Below are positions 54,185-63,655 of a stretch of 64,000 bases of DNA, piece by piece. The notes under the pieces are model-generated. The model saw nothing but the letters and a program-made list of their open reading frames with translations. It had not been told where the DNA came from and ran no database searches. The stretch comes from Oscillatoria sp. FACHB-1406 (GTDB lineage: Bacteria > Cyanobacteriota > Cyanobacteriia > Cyanobacteriales > Spirulinaceae): positions 24,921 through 88,920 of the forward strand of contig NZ_JACJSM010000025.1 of NCBI RefSeq assembly GCF_014698145.1, read 5' to 3'. The position numbers and the translations under genes were made by a program. Numbering within the stretch: the first letter of the stretch is position 1; every line of letters begins with the position of its first letter.

Positions 54185-54526
54185 TCAGAGCAATAATGGC
54201 TCAATTTTCGCTTGTACTTCTTCAAGGATCGCGTTATGAGCCTTCTCAACAAAATGAACCCTTCTTGCCTTCCAATCTAGGCATTTAATTTGGTCTGCAA
54301 GAATAACCCCCTGTGTTTTTAATCCTGGTGTTAAAGGAACTTCAAAAGGGTAGCCTTTCTGTTGAGTAGTAATGAGTACAAATAACGCTAGATAAGTCTT
54401 TTTATTGTAAGCTAAAGGAGAAATAACAAAAGCCGGTCGATGACCTCTCTGTTCGTGTCCTTTAGTCGGGTCGAAATCGAGATAGACAATATCGCCCCGG
54501 TTGGGAATATACAACTTTGCAGCCAT
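54185..54526 (-). CDS. MazF/PemK-type ribonuclease toxin
   Basis: From the ATG at 54526 the protein has 113 residues. It shows the MazF core: RGDIVYLDFDPTKGHEQRGHRPAFVIS, the catalytic Arg-rich loop, then LITTQQKGYPFEV and ILADQIKCLDW. It cuts mRNA at specific sites. The start overlaps the antitoxin stop by one base (TAATG). Confidence 0.92.
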   Translation of the reverse strand: MAAKLYIPNRGDIVYLDFDPTKGHEQRGHRPAFVISPLAYNKKTYLALFVLITTQQKGYPFEVPLTPGLKTQGVILADQIKCLDWKARRVHFVEKAHNAILEEVQAKIEPLLL

Positions 54527-54768
54527 TAACAAATTTCTTGCCCAACTGCCGTTCCATGAGCAATTTCACGATGAAGGTTATCGGGCGTTATTTGCTCGAG
54601 CAATTCCTCTAGCGAATAACGCTTTTTCTGTCGGGGTTGGACGATCAAATTGCCATCTTCAATAAGCAGAACGATCTGAGTACCTTCTGTTAAAGCAATC
54701 TCTTTGGCTAGATGTTGGGGAATGCGAACGGCAAGGCTATTCCCCCACTTAGAAATTGTGGAAATCAT
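54526..54768 (-). CDS. MazE-type antitoxin (AbrB/SpoVT fold)
   Basis: The protein has 80 residues. ISKWGNSLAVRIPQHLAKE and EGTQIVLLIEDGNLIVQP form the swapped-hairpin DNA-binding domain, and the C-terminus binds the toxin. It is first in a two-gene operon with the MazF gene. Confidence 0.92.
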   Translation of the reverse strand: MISTISKWGNSLAVRIPQHLAKEIALTEGTQIVLLIEDGNLIVQPRQKKRYSLEELLEQITPDNLHREIAHGTAVGQEIC

Positions 54769-54922
54769 CGTCTTAATCTCGCTCTGGGTGTAAGATAATA
54801 CGGTCTCTGTCCGCTCCAGCGATGGGTTGGATATACATAGTATCTACAGTCTAGCAGTAACTTCAATTCCTTGCCAAGCGATCGCTACAATTAAGATTTG
54901 AGCTTTGAGACGAAACATTGAA

Positions 54923-56305
54923 ATGTCCGATCGCATTTTACAAGCAGAAACGATCGCGGCGATCGCGTCGGCTATTGCCCCGGAAAGCGGTAGCATTGGT
55001 ATCGTTCGCCTTTCCGGACAAACTGCCCTCGAAATTGCCCGTCGTCTCTTTTTTGCCCCGGGAAAGCAACAGTGGGAAACGCACCGCATTCTTTACGGTA
55101 GCGTGCGAGAACCCCAGACGGGCGAAGTTATCGATGAGGCGCTGTTGCTACTAATGCTGTCGCCGCGTTCGTTTACCCGCGAAGATGTGGTGGAATTTCA
55201 CTGTCACGGCGGGATTATTCCGGTGCAGCGCGTTTTGCAACTCTGTTTGGAGGCGGGGGCGAGGTTGGCGCAACCGGGCGAATTTACGCTGCGGGCGTTC
55301 CTCAACGGGCGCATTGATTTGACGCAAGCCGAAAGCGTGGCGGATATCGTTAGCGCGCGTTCTCCCCAAGCGTCTCGTATGGCGCTGGCGGGGTTGCAGG
55401 GGAAATTGGCGCAACCGATTCGCGAGGTGCGGGGGATTTGTTTGGATATTTTGGCGGAAGTTGAGGCGCGGATTGATTTTGAGGAAGATTTACCGCCGTT
55501 ACGGGAGGCTGCGATCGCGCAAAATATAGCAGATATTCTGGATAAAGTCACCGATATTTTAGCAACCGCAGATCGCGGCGAACTCCTACGCAGCGGTTTA
55601 AAAGTCGCGATCGTCGGTCGCCCGAATGTGGGAAAATCGAGTTTATTGAATGCTTGGAGTCGGAGCGATCGCGCCATTGTTACCGATTTGCCAGGAACGA
55701 CTCGCGATGTCGTCGAATCGAACCTCGTCGTCGGCGGCATTCCCGTGCAAGTTCTGGATACGGCGGGGATTCGGGAAACGGCGGATACCGTAGAAAAAAT
55801 TGGAGTCGAGCGATCGCGCCGCGCCGCTGAATCTGCCGATCTCGTCCTCTTTACCCTCGATGCGACAGCGGGTTGGACTGCTGAAGATGAGGAAATTTAC
55901 CAACAAGTGCGCGATCGCCCCCTCATCCTCATTCTCAACAAAATAGATCTCGCCCCAGATTCTACTACTCCCTTTATTCCAAAAAACGTGCAAATTGTCA
56001 AGACTTCGGCGGCTAATAATATCGGCATTGAAGCCCTAGAGCGGGCAATTCTCAACAGCGTGCGAGGCGGGACGATAACCGCAGCGAATGCAGACTTCGC
56101 CATCAATCAGCGGCAAGCAGCAGCCTTAACTCGCGCCAGAATGTCTTTAGAGCAAGTTCGACAGACCATTTGCGATCGCCTGCCTTTAGATTTTTGGACG
56201 ATCGACTTGCGCGGTGCAATTGCTGCCTTAAGCGAGATTACCGGCGAAGAAATCACCGAATCGGTTCTCGATCGCATTTTTAGTCGCTTTTGTATTGGGA
56301 AATAA
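54923..56305 (+). CDS. mnmE: tRNA modification GTPase MnmE
   Basis: From the ATG at 54923 ([17 protein letters not shown]) the protein has 460 residues; a TTG six codons upstream is less likely. The N-terminal folate-binding domain has [10 protein letters not shown] and [11 protein letters not shown]. The G domain has the P-loop [17 protein letters not shown] and NKIDL. The C-terminal FCIGK is intact. With MnmG it installs the carboxymethylaminomethyl group on wobble U of several tRNAs. The gene stands alone between MazEF (divergent) and a convergent flavoprotein gene. Confidence 0.96.
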   Translation: MSDRILQAETIAAIASAIAPESGSIGIVRLSGQTALEIARRLFFAPGKQQWETHRILYGSVREPQTGEVIDEALLLLMLSPRSFTREDVVEFHCHGGIIPVQRVLQLCLEAGARLAQPGEFTLRAFLNGRIDLTQAESVADIVSARSPQASRMALAGLQGKLAQPIREVRGICLDILAEVEARIDFEEDLPPLREAAIAQNIADILDKVTDILATADRGELLRSGLKVAIVGRPNVGKSSLLNAWSRSDRAIVTDLPGTTRDVVESNLVVGGIPVQVLDTAGIRETADTVEKIGVERSRRAAESADLVLFTLDATAGWTAEDEEIYQQVRDRPLILILNKIDLAPDSTTPFIPKNVQIVKTSAANNIGIEALERAILNSVRGGTITAANADFAINQRQAAALTRARMSLEQVRQTICDRLPLDFWTIDLRGAIAALSEITGEEITESVLDRIFSRFCIGK

Positions 56306-56434
56306 TCTTCAGATTAACTCTTACCCTATTAAAAGGTGGTACGTTGACAAGCTTAATCTGAAGGGAAAAGAGAGCGATAAAATCAAGATCTACAAAATGT
56401 TTCAGGAATTGAGTTATCCCCGGTTTTAAGCTTG

Positions 56435-57682
56435 CTAATGTACTACTTTGTTAGGCAAAGCGTTAGATTGTCCCGCAATCCATCCTGTTGTCCAGGCACT
56501 CTGAAAATTAAACCCTCCCGTTACACCATCGATATCGAGAATCTCGCCCGCAAAATACAATGCCGGACACTTGCGACTTTCCATTGTTTTAAAATTGACT
56601 TCTTTTAAATCAATGCCGCCGCAGGTTACAAATTCTTCTTTAAAAGTACCTTTGCCGGTAATGGCGTAGCGCCCGCGCGTCAGTTCTTCAACTAATGCAG
56701 TTAAGGCTTTTTTCGAGAGTTCCGCCCACGTTGTTTCGGAATTGATGCCGAGGGAGAAAACAAAGCGCTGCCAAAGGCGTTTGGGAAGGGAAACAGGACA
56801 GTGGGCGGCGAGGGAACGTTTGGGAAATTGGGCTTTGTAATCGAGCAGGAGTTGGCGCAGGGTTTCGGGTGTATGGGGCGGAAGCCAGTTAATTTGGAGA
56901 GACATTTGATAGTTGCGATCGCGTAAAATTCTTGCCCCCCAAGCGGAGAGTTTTAGCACCGCAGGGCCGCTCAATCCCCAATGCGTTATTAATAATGGCC
57001 CGATTTGTTCGATTTTCTCTTTTCCGGTTTCGAGTAAGCGTAAGTGGACGGTTTCAACACTCGCACCAGCTAAATCTTTTAAGCGTGCATCGTTAATATT
57101 AAAGGTAAATAAAGAAGGGACGGGTGGGATGATTGTATGTCCTAATTCTTTTGCCCATTGGTAAGCATGGGGATTGCTGCCGGTGGCTAACAGGACGCGA
57201 TTGCACTCAAGCGTTTCTCCATCTTTCAACTGGATTGTAAATCCTGCTTCTTCATTTTGAATTTTTTCTACCTTCGCCCCCGTTCGCAAAATAACGCCGG
57301 CATCGGCTGCTGCTTTTAACAAACAATTGACGATAGTTTCAGAATTATCGGTAACGGGAAACATTCGCCCGTCGGCTTCGGTTTTTAGCTTTACGCCGCG
57401 ACGAGCAAACCACGCGATCGTATCTTGCGGTTGAAAGCGAGAAAAAGCGCCGCGTAATGCCTTACCGCCGCGAGGATATTGCTGTACTAAAAGGGCAGGA
57501 TCGAAGCAGTGATGGGTAACGTTGCAGCGTCCGCCGCCGGAGATGCGAACTTTGGCGAGTGGAGTGCGTCCGGCTTCCAGTAATAAAACTCGCGCTTGGG
57601 GATGAGAAGTGGCGCAAGTAATGGCTCCGAAAAATCCCGCTGCCCCTCCTCCAATAACAACAATTTGTAAAGGTTTATTCAC
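56435..57682 (-). CDS. HI0933/YhiN-family flavoprotein (NAD(P)/FAD-dependent oxidoreductase)
   Basis: The protein has 415 residues. It starts with the FAD-binding motif IVVIGGGAAGFFGAI, and VRISGGGRCNVTH and AGEILDIDGVTGGFNFQSAWTTG are signatures of the HI0933 family. The family is thought to act as a flavin-dependent reductase; the substrate is unknown. A possible link is unsaturated bile-acid-type reduction in related BaiN, which does not apply to cyanobacteria. It is 17 bases downstream of the Uma2 gene on the same strand, so co-transcription is likely. Confidence 0.9.
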   Translation of the reverse strand: MNKPLQIVVIGGGAAGFFGAITCATSHPQARVLLLEAGRTPLAKVRISGGGRCNVTHHCFDPALLVQQYPRGGKALRGAFSRFQPQDTIAWFARRGVKLKTEADGRMFPVTDNSETIVNCLLKAAADAGVILRTGAKVEKIQNEEAGFTIQLKDGETLECNRVLLATGSNPHAYQWAKELGHTIIPPVPSLFTFNINDARLKDLAGASVETVHLRLLETGKEKIEQIGPLLITHWGLSGPAVLKLSAWGARILRDRNYQMSLQINWLPPHTPETLRQLLLDYKAQFPKRSLAAHCPVSLPKRLWQRFVFSLGINSETTWAELSKKALTALVEELTRGRYAITGKGTFKEEFVTCGGIDLKEVNFKTMESRKCPALYFAGEILDIDGVTGGFNFQSAWTTGWIAGQSNALPNKVVH

Positions 57683-57699
57683 GATTTACTCTTCTCGAT

Positions 57700-58260
57700 T
57701 CACTGCATTTTCAACCAACTAAACACTTGTTCTGGAGTGAGTTTAAGTTCGATGCCTTCGAGGACGGGCAAAGTCTCTTTATTTTCGCAAACAATGGGTT
57801 GGCGATCGCGCCCGAAAACCAAAACGCTAGCATCGTCAGGATCGAGAAACCAACCGAGTTCGCTACCGTTTTCAATGCAGTAAAGAATCTTGCCGATGAC
57901 TTTATTAATTTTTTGGTCGGGAGAGAGGATTTCGATTATCCAGTCGGGCGGAAGTTCAAAGCGATCGGGGACTTCGCCATCGGGCAGAAAGGGAATATTT
58001 TGCCAGCGGAAGACGGCTAAATCGGGAACGAGAGACCGATCGCCGAAAGTGCATCGCAGTTCGGGAAAAGCGTAGGCGATTTTGTCAGGCTTAGCCACTT
58101 GATTAATGGCATGGCAGGTTTCGTATTGCAAACAACTGTGTCTTCCTTTCGGCATGGGTTTTTGAATGATTTCTCCGGCAATGAACTCACTAGCGGGTTT
58201 GGTTTCGGGGAGTTGCAGAAATTCTGCAAGGGTCAAGGGTTTGGCAGCGATGGCAATCAT
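57700..58260 (-). CDS. Uma2 family (DUF820) PD-(D/E)XK nuclease-fold protein
   Basis: The protein has 186 residues and is of the shorter Uma2 type. The core has SEFIAGEI, LVPDLAVFRW (Asp), DWIIEILSPDQ (Glu) and K..YCIENGSELGWFLDPDD. The role is not established. It is upstream of, and probably co-transcribed with, the flavoprotein gene. Confidence 0.9.
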   Translation of the reverse strand: MIAIAAKPLTLAEFLQLPETKPASEFIAGEIIQKPMPKGRHSCLQYETCHAINQVAKPDKIAYAFPELRCTFGDRSLVPDLAVFRWQNIPFLPDGEVPDRFELPPDWIIEILSPDQKINKVIGKILYCIENGSELGWFLDPDDASVLVFGRDRQPIVCENKETLPVLEGIELKLTPEQVFSWLKMQ

Positions 58261-58570
58261 GGCTGAAAACGATTCAATTAATAAGTTTTTAGAGAGGTGT
58301 AGCTTTATTTTTTAGTATAACTTTGCTCTGTGAATATTATACCAAATTCAGTCTATCTTTTTGAAGTTGTCGTAAATTTTAGCATCATTCTATCTATCAA
58401 CAGATAATTGTACTGAGCGCACAGCATTGACAGTCATCCATCTGTCTAGTTCCGTGGCTTGGTATCTTGTTGGACGTAATCGGTACTGATACGATATTCT
58501 CACTTGTTCTTCTTCTGTTTATCGACCTATAGAACAGTGGACTATATCGATGTACATCTGTCAGGACACA

Positions 58571-58774
58571 ATGAAGGATAAAAAGCTAGAAATCAGAATC
58601 ACCAGTTACAAGATGCGTCAATTAGAACAAGAAGCGCGTCGGCGTGGTATAACCAAATCAGAATTGATTAGAAGTTTGATTGCGCGGTTTCCCATTCCTG
58701 TGTCGTCGGGTAAGAGTACCTACATCCCGACCGCAATTCATCTCAACGCTGACCTGAGTAAAGGTTCAGCGTGA
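58571..58774 (+). CDS. Ribbon-helix-helix (CopG-like) protein
   Basis: From the ATG at 58571 (AGGA four bases upstream) the protein has 67 residues; a frame from 58550 is possible. KLEIRITSYKMRQLEQEARR, then RGITKSELIRSLIAR, is a ribbon-helix-helix DNA-binding domain as in CopG-type antitoxins and plasmid regulators. There is no toxin gene next to it. It precedes the giant GlmS-like gene by about 116 bases and could regulate it (inference). Confidence 0.75.
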   Translation: MKDKKLEIRITSYKMRQLEQEARRRGITKSELIRSLIARFPIPVSSGKSTYIPTAIHLNADLSKGSA

Positions 58775-58890
58775 GGCTTCTTGGGGAGGAAGCTAACGCG
58801 CGATCGCGATCGAGCATAACATCAAGGCGATTGCCTTTAAGATGGATTGTTAAACCCGATCGCGTGGAGTAGAAAGGAAACAGACGAAAT

Positions 58891-61800
58891 ATGTGCCGTA
58901 ACTTCAACATCTTCCTGAGTCCGGTTAAAATCGAACACTTTTTCTTTGTCAAAGATCCCGCGACGGGACAATACAAATTTCGCCCGCGCAGCGTCATTGC
59001 TGCGAATTTGCGCGATCGCATCACCTACGCCACCGCCGTTGCTGAAGATTGCTCCAAAAAAAGCACCAAAGCGGGCTACGATGCCGCAGGAATGGCGATC
59101 GGCACGATTTCCTTCAAAAACATCCTCGAAGGGTTAGAAGGGGCTAACAACGCGCAAAACAGCGAATTCACGCCCGCCGAAGTCGCCGAACTCACCGCTA
59201 AAATTCATCGCGAAGCGCTAACCGCCGTTAAAGTCTCTCGGGATGGCGGCGACTTGCTCAAAACCTGGGATACACTTCTCGATCGCGTCCACTTAGAAGA
59301 TACCGAACTGCTTGTCAACTGGGAAACCCACGTTCGCCAAGCCTCTCAGGGCGATATGTACTCGGAAACCAACGCCCACCCCCACCGCGAACAACTGACG
59401 CGCGATACCGTTCGCATCTATCACCTCGCACCGGAAGGAATGCTCGGATCCAGCGATCGCCCGCGCCACCATGCCAGCGAAAGCCTATTCTACGATACCC
59501 ACAACGGCGACATCAACGACGCAGCCCGCTACAAACGCTTCCTCATCTACGAAGGGTTTAACTTTACCTCCAACTCCGACTCCTGCGTCGAACCCGCCCT
59601 CAAACGCTTTTTGTGGCAACACCTGCAAGCCGATTCCCTGGCTGGAGCTTTATATCGCCTCGCCTACACCGATCCAGATTACCTCGATCGCAATACTGCC
59701 GCGATCGATAGCAGCGGACATATCGGCGGTTACAATCTCGGAACCGAATGGGCGCATCAAACCCTCGATGTCGTTTTGCAAGGCGACAAGATCGCCTTTC
59801 TTAAAGACGGGCAACCCATTCAAACCTTTACCCAACAAGGATTCCTGCGCGACGACGAACTTTCCAGCGCCGACGAAAAAATCTCCGAACTCCTCGCCCT
59901 CGCCGATACCCTCGCCCGAGCCAACGTCACCGAACTTACCCTAATTACCGCCCTCGTCGCTCGCATCCTCGAATACTCCAACCCCAAAAATAAATTCACC
60001 TTCCAATCTTTCACGCCCCTCGGACAACCGCAACCCGGATTCCTCGGCGGCGGAACTTATGCGATGGTACGCGGCGGAACCGAACGCGGCGGCGAAGAAG
60101 GCGGCGAAATTATCTTCTATCTCCCCAAACCTTACGATATTCGCAACTATAACCGCACCGCTTTTCTCTCCGCTTCCGAAGAAAATGCCCTCAAAGAACA
60201 AGTTGCCCTCCTCGATGCCAATGCGATCGCTGATGGTAAATTTGAGGTAGCTCGTCGCAGCGCCCAAGAAATGAGCTTTCTTTCTGAGCTTAAAGCCACC
60301 GCTTACATTACCGAAGGCGTTGCCCCCATTTACGACGTACTTCCTGGCGAATTAGTGGAAGTTAACGCCGATGGAAAAGTTCGTTTATTTAATATCTATC
60401 GCGGTGAAGAAATTCCCCTCGTTTCCATCGAACGCCGAAGCGAAACCGTAGAAAATGACGATCGCGCCCGCTACGAACGCCTCGCCCCCCTCAAAGTGTT
60501 TAAGATCGAATATCGCGATCTAGAAAATAATCCCGTTCCTTGCCCTTATAACAAGTACGGCGAAGAAATTATCGCCATTCAACCCCTAGCGCTACGCAAA
60601 AATACCGAAAAGTTATTTGAAGTCACCGCTGAGGGAAAAACGAAACTGCGGGAAGGGGCAACGGGGATCGGGCTGTTGATGGGAACCGACGACGAACAAC
60701 TGCGACGCGATCGCATTAAAAAACTCCAACAAATTGTCACCGGAGCCGCCGGAACTTCCTTTTTAATTAATACCATCGCCGGTAACTTAGCGCGCAAACT
60801 CTGCCTCAATACCCTCCCTATTGTCAACCTCGATGGCTTCACCGGCTCCGATACCATTCCCCCTTCCATCGGAGCTAATACGTTATTCATTGCTAACTCA
60901 AATTCCGGCGGAACTTCCGATACAATTAAACTCACCCACGAACTCGCAAGCTTGCAATCTGTCGTGCCTCGTATCGAAGCAGAAACGAAGCGTCGCGATC
61001 CCAAACTGGCTGAGGTTATCGTCGCAAAAAGCCGCTTAGAAGAACTTGAAAATCTCCTTCAGCCCGACACCGAACGCCACAATTTACCGCCCCACCTCCA
61101 AGCTTTTATCGCTGAAAAAACGCCGTGGATTTACGTGGTAACGAATATCGAAGCTAGCGCCCTCGGTAATATCGGACGGGGGTTAGATGTCGCGATTCAA
61201 CCCGCAGCAGGAGCGGGAATTACTAACTTACCGGAAGAGGAATGTGTCGGTTCTACTTTTGCGGCAATGGCTTCGCTACAATGGCAACTCGCACTCCATA
61301 CTTATTTGGGAGAAGTTCGGGGCGATATTTCTGCTGAATATGCCGAACAAATTTATCGAGAATTATCGCGCTTGCCGGAGGTGACAGAACAAATTGTCAG
61401 CGATCCGGAACTGACGGCTGAGATTCAAAAGATGTGCGACGAACTCGTCGGCGGTAACTTTGATTTTGTCTATACCGGCTATTTAGATGGCGTTCCCGAA
61501 GAACAAGCCCACAAAGCCGCAGAAATGATTCAAGAAATGTTTGCAGGTTGGCATTTCTTCCAGTTCCAACACGGCAAATACGCGCATATGAAACGCCGCA
61601 CTCGCCATACATTAGGTTCGATTTTAGGACATAACGTACCGCCGCCAAGTTGGCCGTTTTTCAATGCGCGGGCGATTAAATCGGCGAGCGAAATTGGACC
61701 GCGCGTGGCAACGTCCTTTTTTATCGCCCACGAAAGCGACAAAGAAACCTTGCAAAATATCCCCGATTATGCTCCGGATTTTGTCTTTACTTATCCGGCG

Positions 61801-62475
61801 GATAGCATTGTTCTTTATCCTTTTCAAGCGATTATTATCAGTCACTTGATTTCTTATTTCTGGGGCTTGAGAAAGAAAGAGATTGCGAAACAAATCGAAA
61901 GCTGGAATCAACCTTTTGTCGATATTTTATTAAAAATCGAAGCCAGGGCGACAGAAATGCCAGGAATGTTGCGTTCTGCTGTGGAAAGTCACGCGCAAAC
62001 GGTTTTGACGGAATTTTTTAAAATGTGCGAAACGACGCATTACTTCGATCGCATTGAAGGACAGCGAAAAACCGCAATTCTCAATGGCTTATCGTTGCTT
62101 GCCGGGGAATTTCCGGGGTATCAATCGACTTATCGCGCGGGAGGATTTCTCAACGGCGAACCGGAAGTGATTCCACTTTGGGAACATCGCCGCCCGATAG
62201 AAGCGTTAAGCGATCGCGCATTTTTAAGCGTTTTCAAAGATATTGCCCTAGAATTGAGTAACGGCGAACAGGCCAAACAACTCGGCGATCGTTTCCTAGT
62301 TGATGAAAAGGGAATGACTGTCCTTAATCGAGTCGAAGTTCCTCGCCCTCACAACCGCAATCGCACAGTCTACGAATGCGACTATTTAATTGAGTACGAA
62401 GGCTTGGGAACGTTCTATGATGTCGAACCCGTTCACCCGCCGAAGATTGCCAAAGCGAAGAAGGGATGGCTTTGA
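58891..62475 (+). CDS. Giant GlmS-like protein: Ntn-type glutamine amidotransferase plus SIS domains (1194 residues)
   Basis: The protein starts MCR, so Cys2 is the N-terminal nucleophile after Met removal. The amidotransferase landmarks of GlmS follow in order: AGYDAAG (61-67, RGYDSAG in GlmS), WETH (144-147), NAHPH (161-165), HNG (204-206) and SNSDS (227-231). LPGELVEV...NIYRGEEIP corresponds to the end of the glutaminase domain. Then come SIS elements: GTSFLI (621-626), ANSNSGGTSDT (668-678) and GSTFAAMASLQ (787-797), with a possible second SIS domain to about residue 950. Canonical GlmS has about 610 residues and ends in VTVE; this one is twice as long and ends KKGWL. The GlmS Arg73 is Asn here (position 143). 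It is probably an amidotransferase acting on a sugar phosphate or another substrate. GAAAGGAAA precedes the start. Confidence 0.7.
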   Translation: MCRNFNIFLSPVKIEHFFFVKDPATGQYKFRPRSVIAANLRDRITYATAVAEDCSKKSTKAGYDAAGMAIGTISFKNILEGLEGANNAQNSEFTPAEVAELTAKIHREALTAVKVSRDGGDLLKTWDTLLDRVHLEDTELLVNWETHVRQASQGDMYSETNAHPHREQLTRDTVRIYHLAPEGMLGSSDRPRHHASESLFYDTHNGDINDAARYKRFLIYEGFNFTSNSDSCVEPALKRFLWQHLQADSLAGALYRLAYTDPDYLDRNTAAIDSSGHIGGYNLGTEWAHQTLDVVLQGDKIAFLKDGQPIQTFTQQGFLRDDELSSADEKISELLALADTLARANVTELTLITALVARILEYSNPKNKFTFQSFTPLGQPQPGFLGGGTYAMVRGGTERGGEEGGEIIFYLPKPYDIRNYNRTAFLSASEENALKEQVALLDANAIADGKFEVARRSAQEMSFLSELKATAYITEGVAPIYDVLPGELVEVNADGKVRLFNIYRGEEIPLVSIERRSETVENDDRARYERLAPLKVFKIEYRDLENNPVPCPYNKYGEEIIAIQPLALRKNTEKLFEVTAEGKTKLREGATGIGLLMGTDDEQLRRDRIKKLQQIVTGAAGTSFLINTIAGNLARKLCLNTLPIVNLDGFTGSDTIPPSIGANTLFIANSNSGGTSDTIKLTHELASLQSVVPRIEAETKRRDPKLAEVIVAKSRLEELENLLQPDTERHNLPPHLQAFIAEKTPWIYVVTNIEASALGNIGRGLDVAIQPAAGAGITNLPEEECVGSTFAAMASLQWQLALHTYLGEVRGDISAEYAEQIYRELSRLPEVTEQIVSDPELTAEIQKMCDELVGGNFDFVYTGYLDGVPEEQAHKAAEMIQEMFAGWHFFQFQHGKYAHMKRRTRHTLGSILGHNVPPPSWPFFNARAIKSASEIGPRVATSFFIAHESDKETLQNIPDYAPDFVFTYPADSIVLYPFQAIIISHLISYFWGLRKKEIAKQIESWNQPFVDILLKIEARATEMPGMLRSAVESHAQTVLTEFFKMCETTHYFDRIEGQRKTAILNGLSLLAGEFPGYQSTYRAGGFLNGEPEVIPLWEHRRPIEALSDRAFLSVFKDIALELSNGEQAKQLGDRFLVDEKGMTVLNRVEVPRPHNRNRTVYECDYLIEYEGLGTFYDVEPVHPPKIAKAKKGWL

Positions 62476-62785
62476 TAATGGATAATGGATAATTGACAAT
62501 GGATAATGGATAACTAAGAGGCTATTTATAAAGCCAAATCGTACAGTATCCTAGGTTGGGTCGCTCTTCGTTTGACTCAACCTACCATTTTAAGCTTGCC
62601 AGCCCAGTGGAGTGGGCAAGGATGGACAATGAATCATCAATTGACTTTCTTCGTTATCAATTATAAATTATCCATTGTCCAATGGCACTGACTTAAGGCT
62701 GGTGGGCGCTGCCCACCCTACGAAATATCTCAATTATCCATTAACTTTCTTCGTTATCCATTGTCCATTATCAATTATCAATTAC
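62476..62785. repeat. GATAATGGATAATTGACAATGG-type repeats around the PhoU 3' end
   Basis: The second repeat type (GGATAATGG, CCATTGTCC, TATCAATTA) fills 62473-62512, 62640-62690 and 62726-62785 between the GlmS-like gene and PhoU. The GlmS-like stop codon is in the first unit. Two GC-rich hairpins (GCCAGCCCAGTGGAGTGGGC and GGTGGGCGCTGCCCACC) lie between. No gene is seen. Confidence 0.7.
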
Positions 62786-63454
62786 CTACCTTTGTCCGGT
62801 AACGATATAAGAAACGCGCTGCCCGATATTTGTAGCATGATCGGCCATGCGTTCAATATGGCGAATCACGAGTGCCATCAGCAATAAAGGCTCGACAACA
62901 CCTTTAACATCGCGGGTGACGGCTAGAGTATGATAAACGGCATCGTAGGCATCATCGACGCGATCGTCCATTTCTTTGAGGGTTTGTCCCGCGATCGCGT
63001 CCAAATCGGCTAGGGCTTCCAAACTCGAAGCCAGCATCATCTGGGCGTGGTTTGACATGGTTTCCACTTCGTCAATACAGGGATGTACGGGATAAGGAAA
63101 AAGTTTAACGGATAATTCTGCCAAATCCTCCGCATAATCACCGATGCGCTCCAGATCGCGGACTAACTGCATAAAGGCACTAATCAGCCGCAAATCGCGA
63201 GCGACGGGACGCTGTAACGTCATTAACGTGGCGCAATCGCGTTCGATTTGGCGGTAATAGCGATCGATTTTTTTGTCTAAAGCTTTAACGTCGCGGGCGG
63301 CTTGTAGGTTTTTTGCAAATAAGGCTTGATGGCTGAGGCGAAACGATTGTTCGACGAGAGCGCCCATGCGTAAAACTTCTTGTCCGAGACGTTTGAGCGC
63401 CCGCTCGAAGTGAGTCGAGGCGGATTGTTGGTTGATTTGGGCAAACAGAGTCAT
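62786..63454 (-). CDS. phoU: Phosphate signalling protein PhoU
   Basis: The protein has 222 residues made of two similar three-helix halves: RPVARDLRLISAFMQLVRDLERIGDYAEDLAE in the first and VEPLLLMALVIRHIERMADHATNIGQRV in the second. Both carry the conserved ExxxD metal-binding motifs of PhoU. It damps the phosphate sensor kinase and the Pst transporter. The incomplete histidine kinase gene lies upstream on the same strand, as expected for a cyanobacterial phosphate-sensing operon. Confidence 0.94.
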   Translation of the reverse strand: MTLFAQINQQSASTHFERALKRLGQEVLRMGALVEQSFRLSHQALFAKNLQAARDVKALDKKIDRYYRQIERDCATLMTLQRPVARDLRLISAFMQLVRDLERIGDYAEDLAELSVKLFPYPVHPCIDEVETMSNHAQMMLASSLEALADLDAIAGQTLKEMDDRVDDAYDAVYHTLAVTRDVKGVVEPLLLMALVIRHIERMADHATNIGQRVSYIVTGQR

Positions 63455-63655
63455 CTGAATTTATGCTTTTTATGGAGGGATTTTTTTAAACGCGATCGAA
63501 GGTTTTGACTTTCGAGTAGATATACGGATAGAGCGATCGAATTATTAATAAAAACTTCGAGACTTCTGTCTGTCTCCATCGATACAATTCTCGAAATTGG
63601 TTCAACACGATCTCGACCGTTCTATTTAATCTTGGATAACAGTAGAAAGTTAAGA

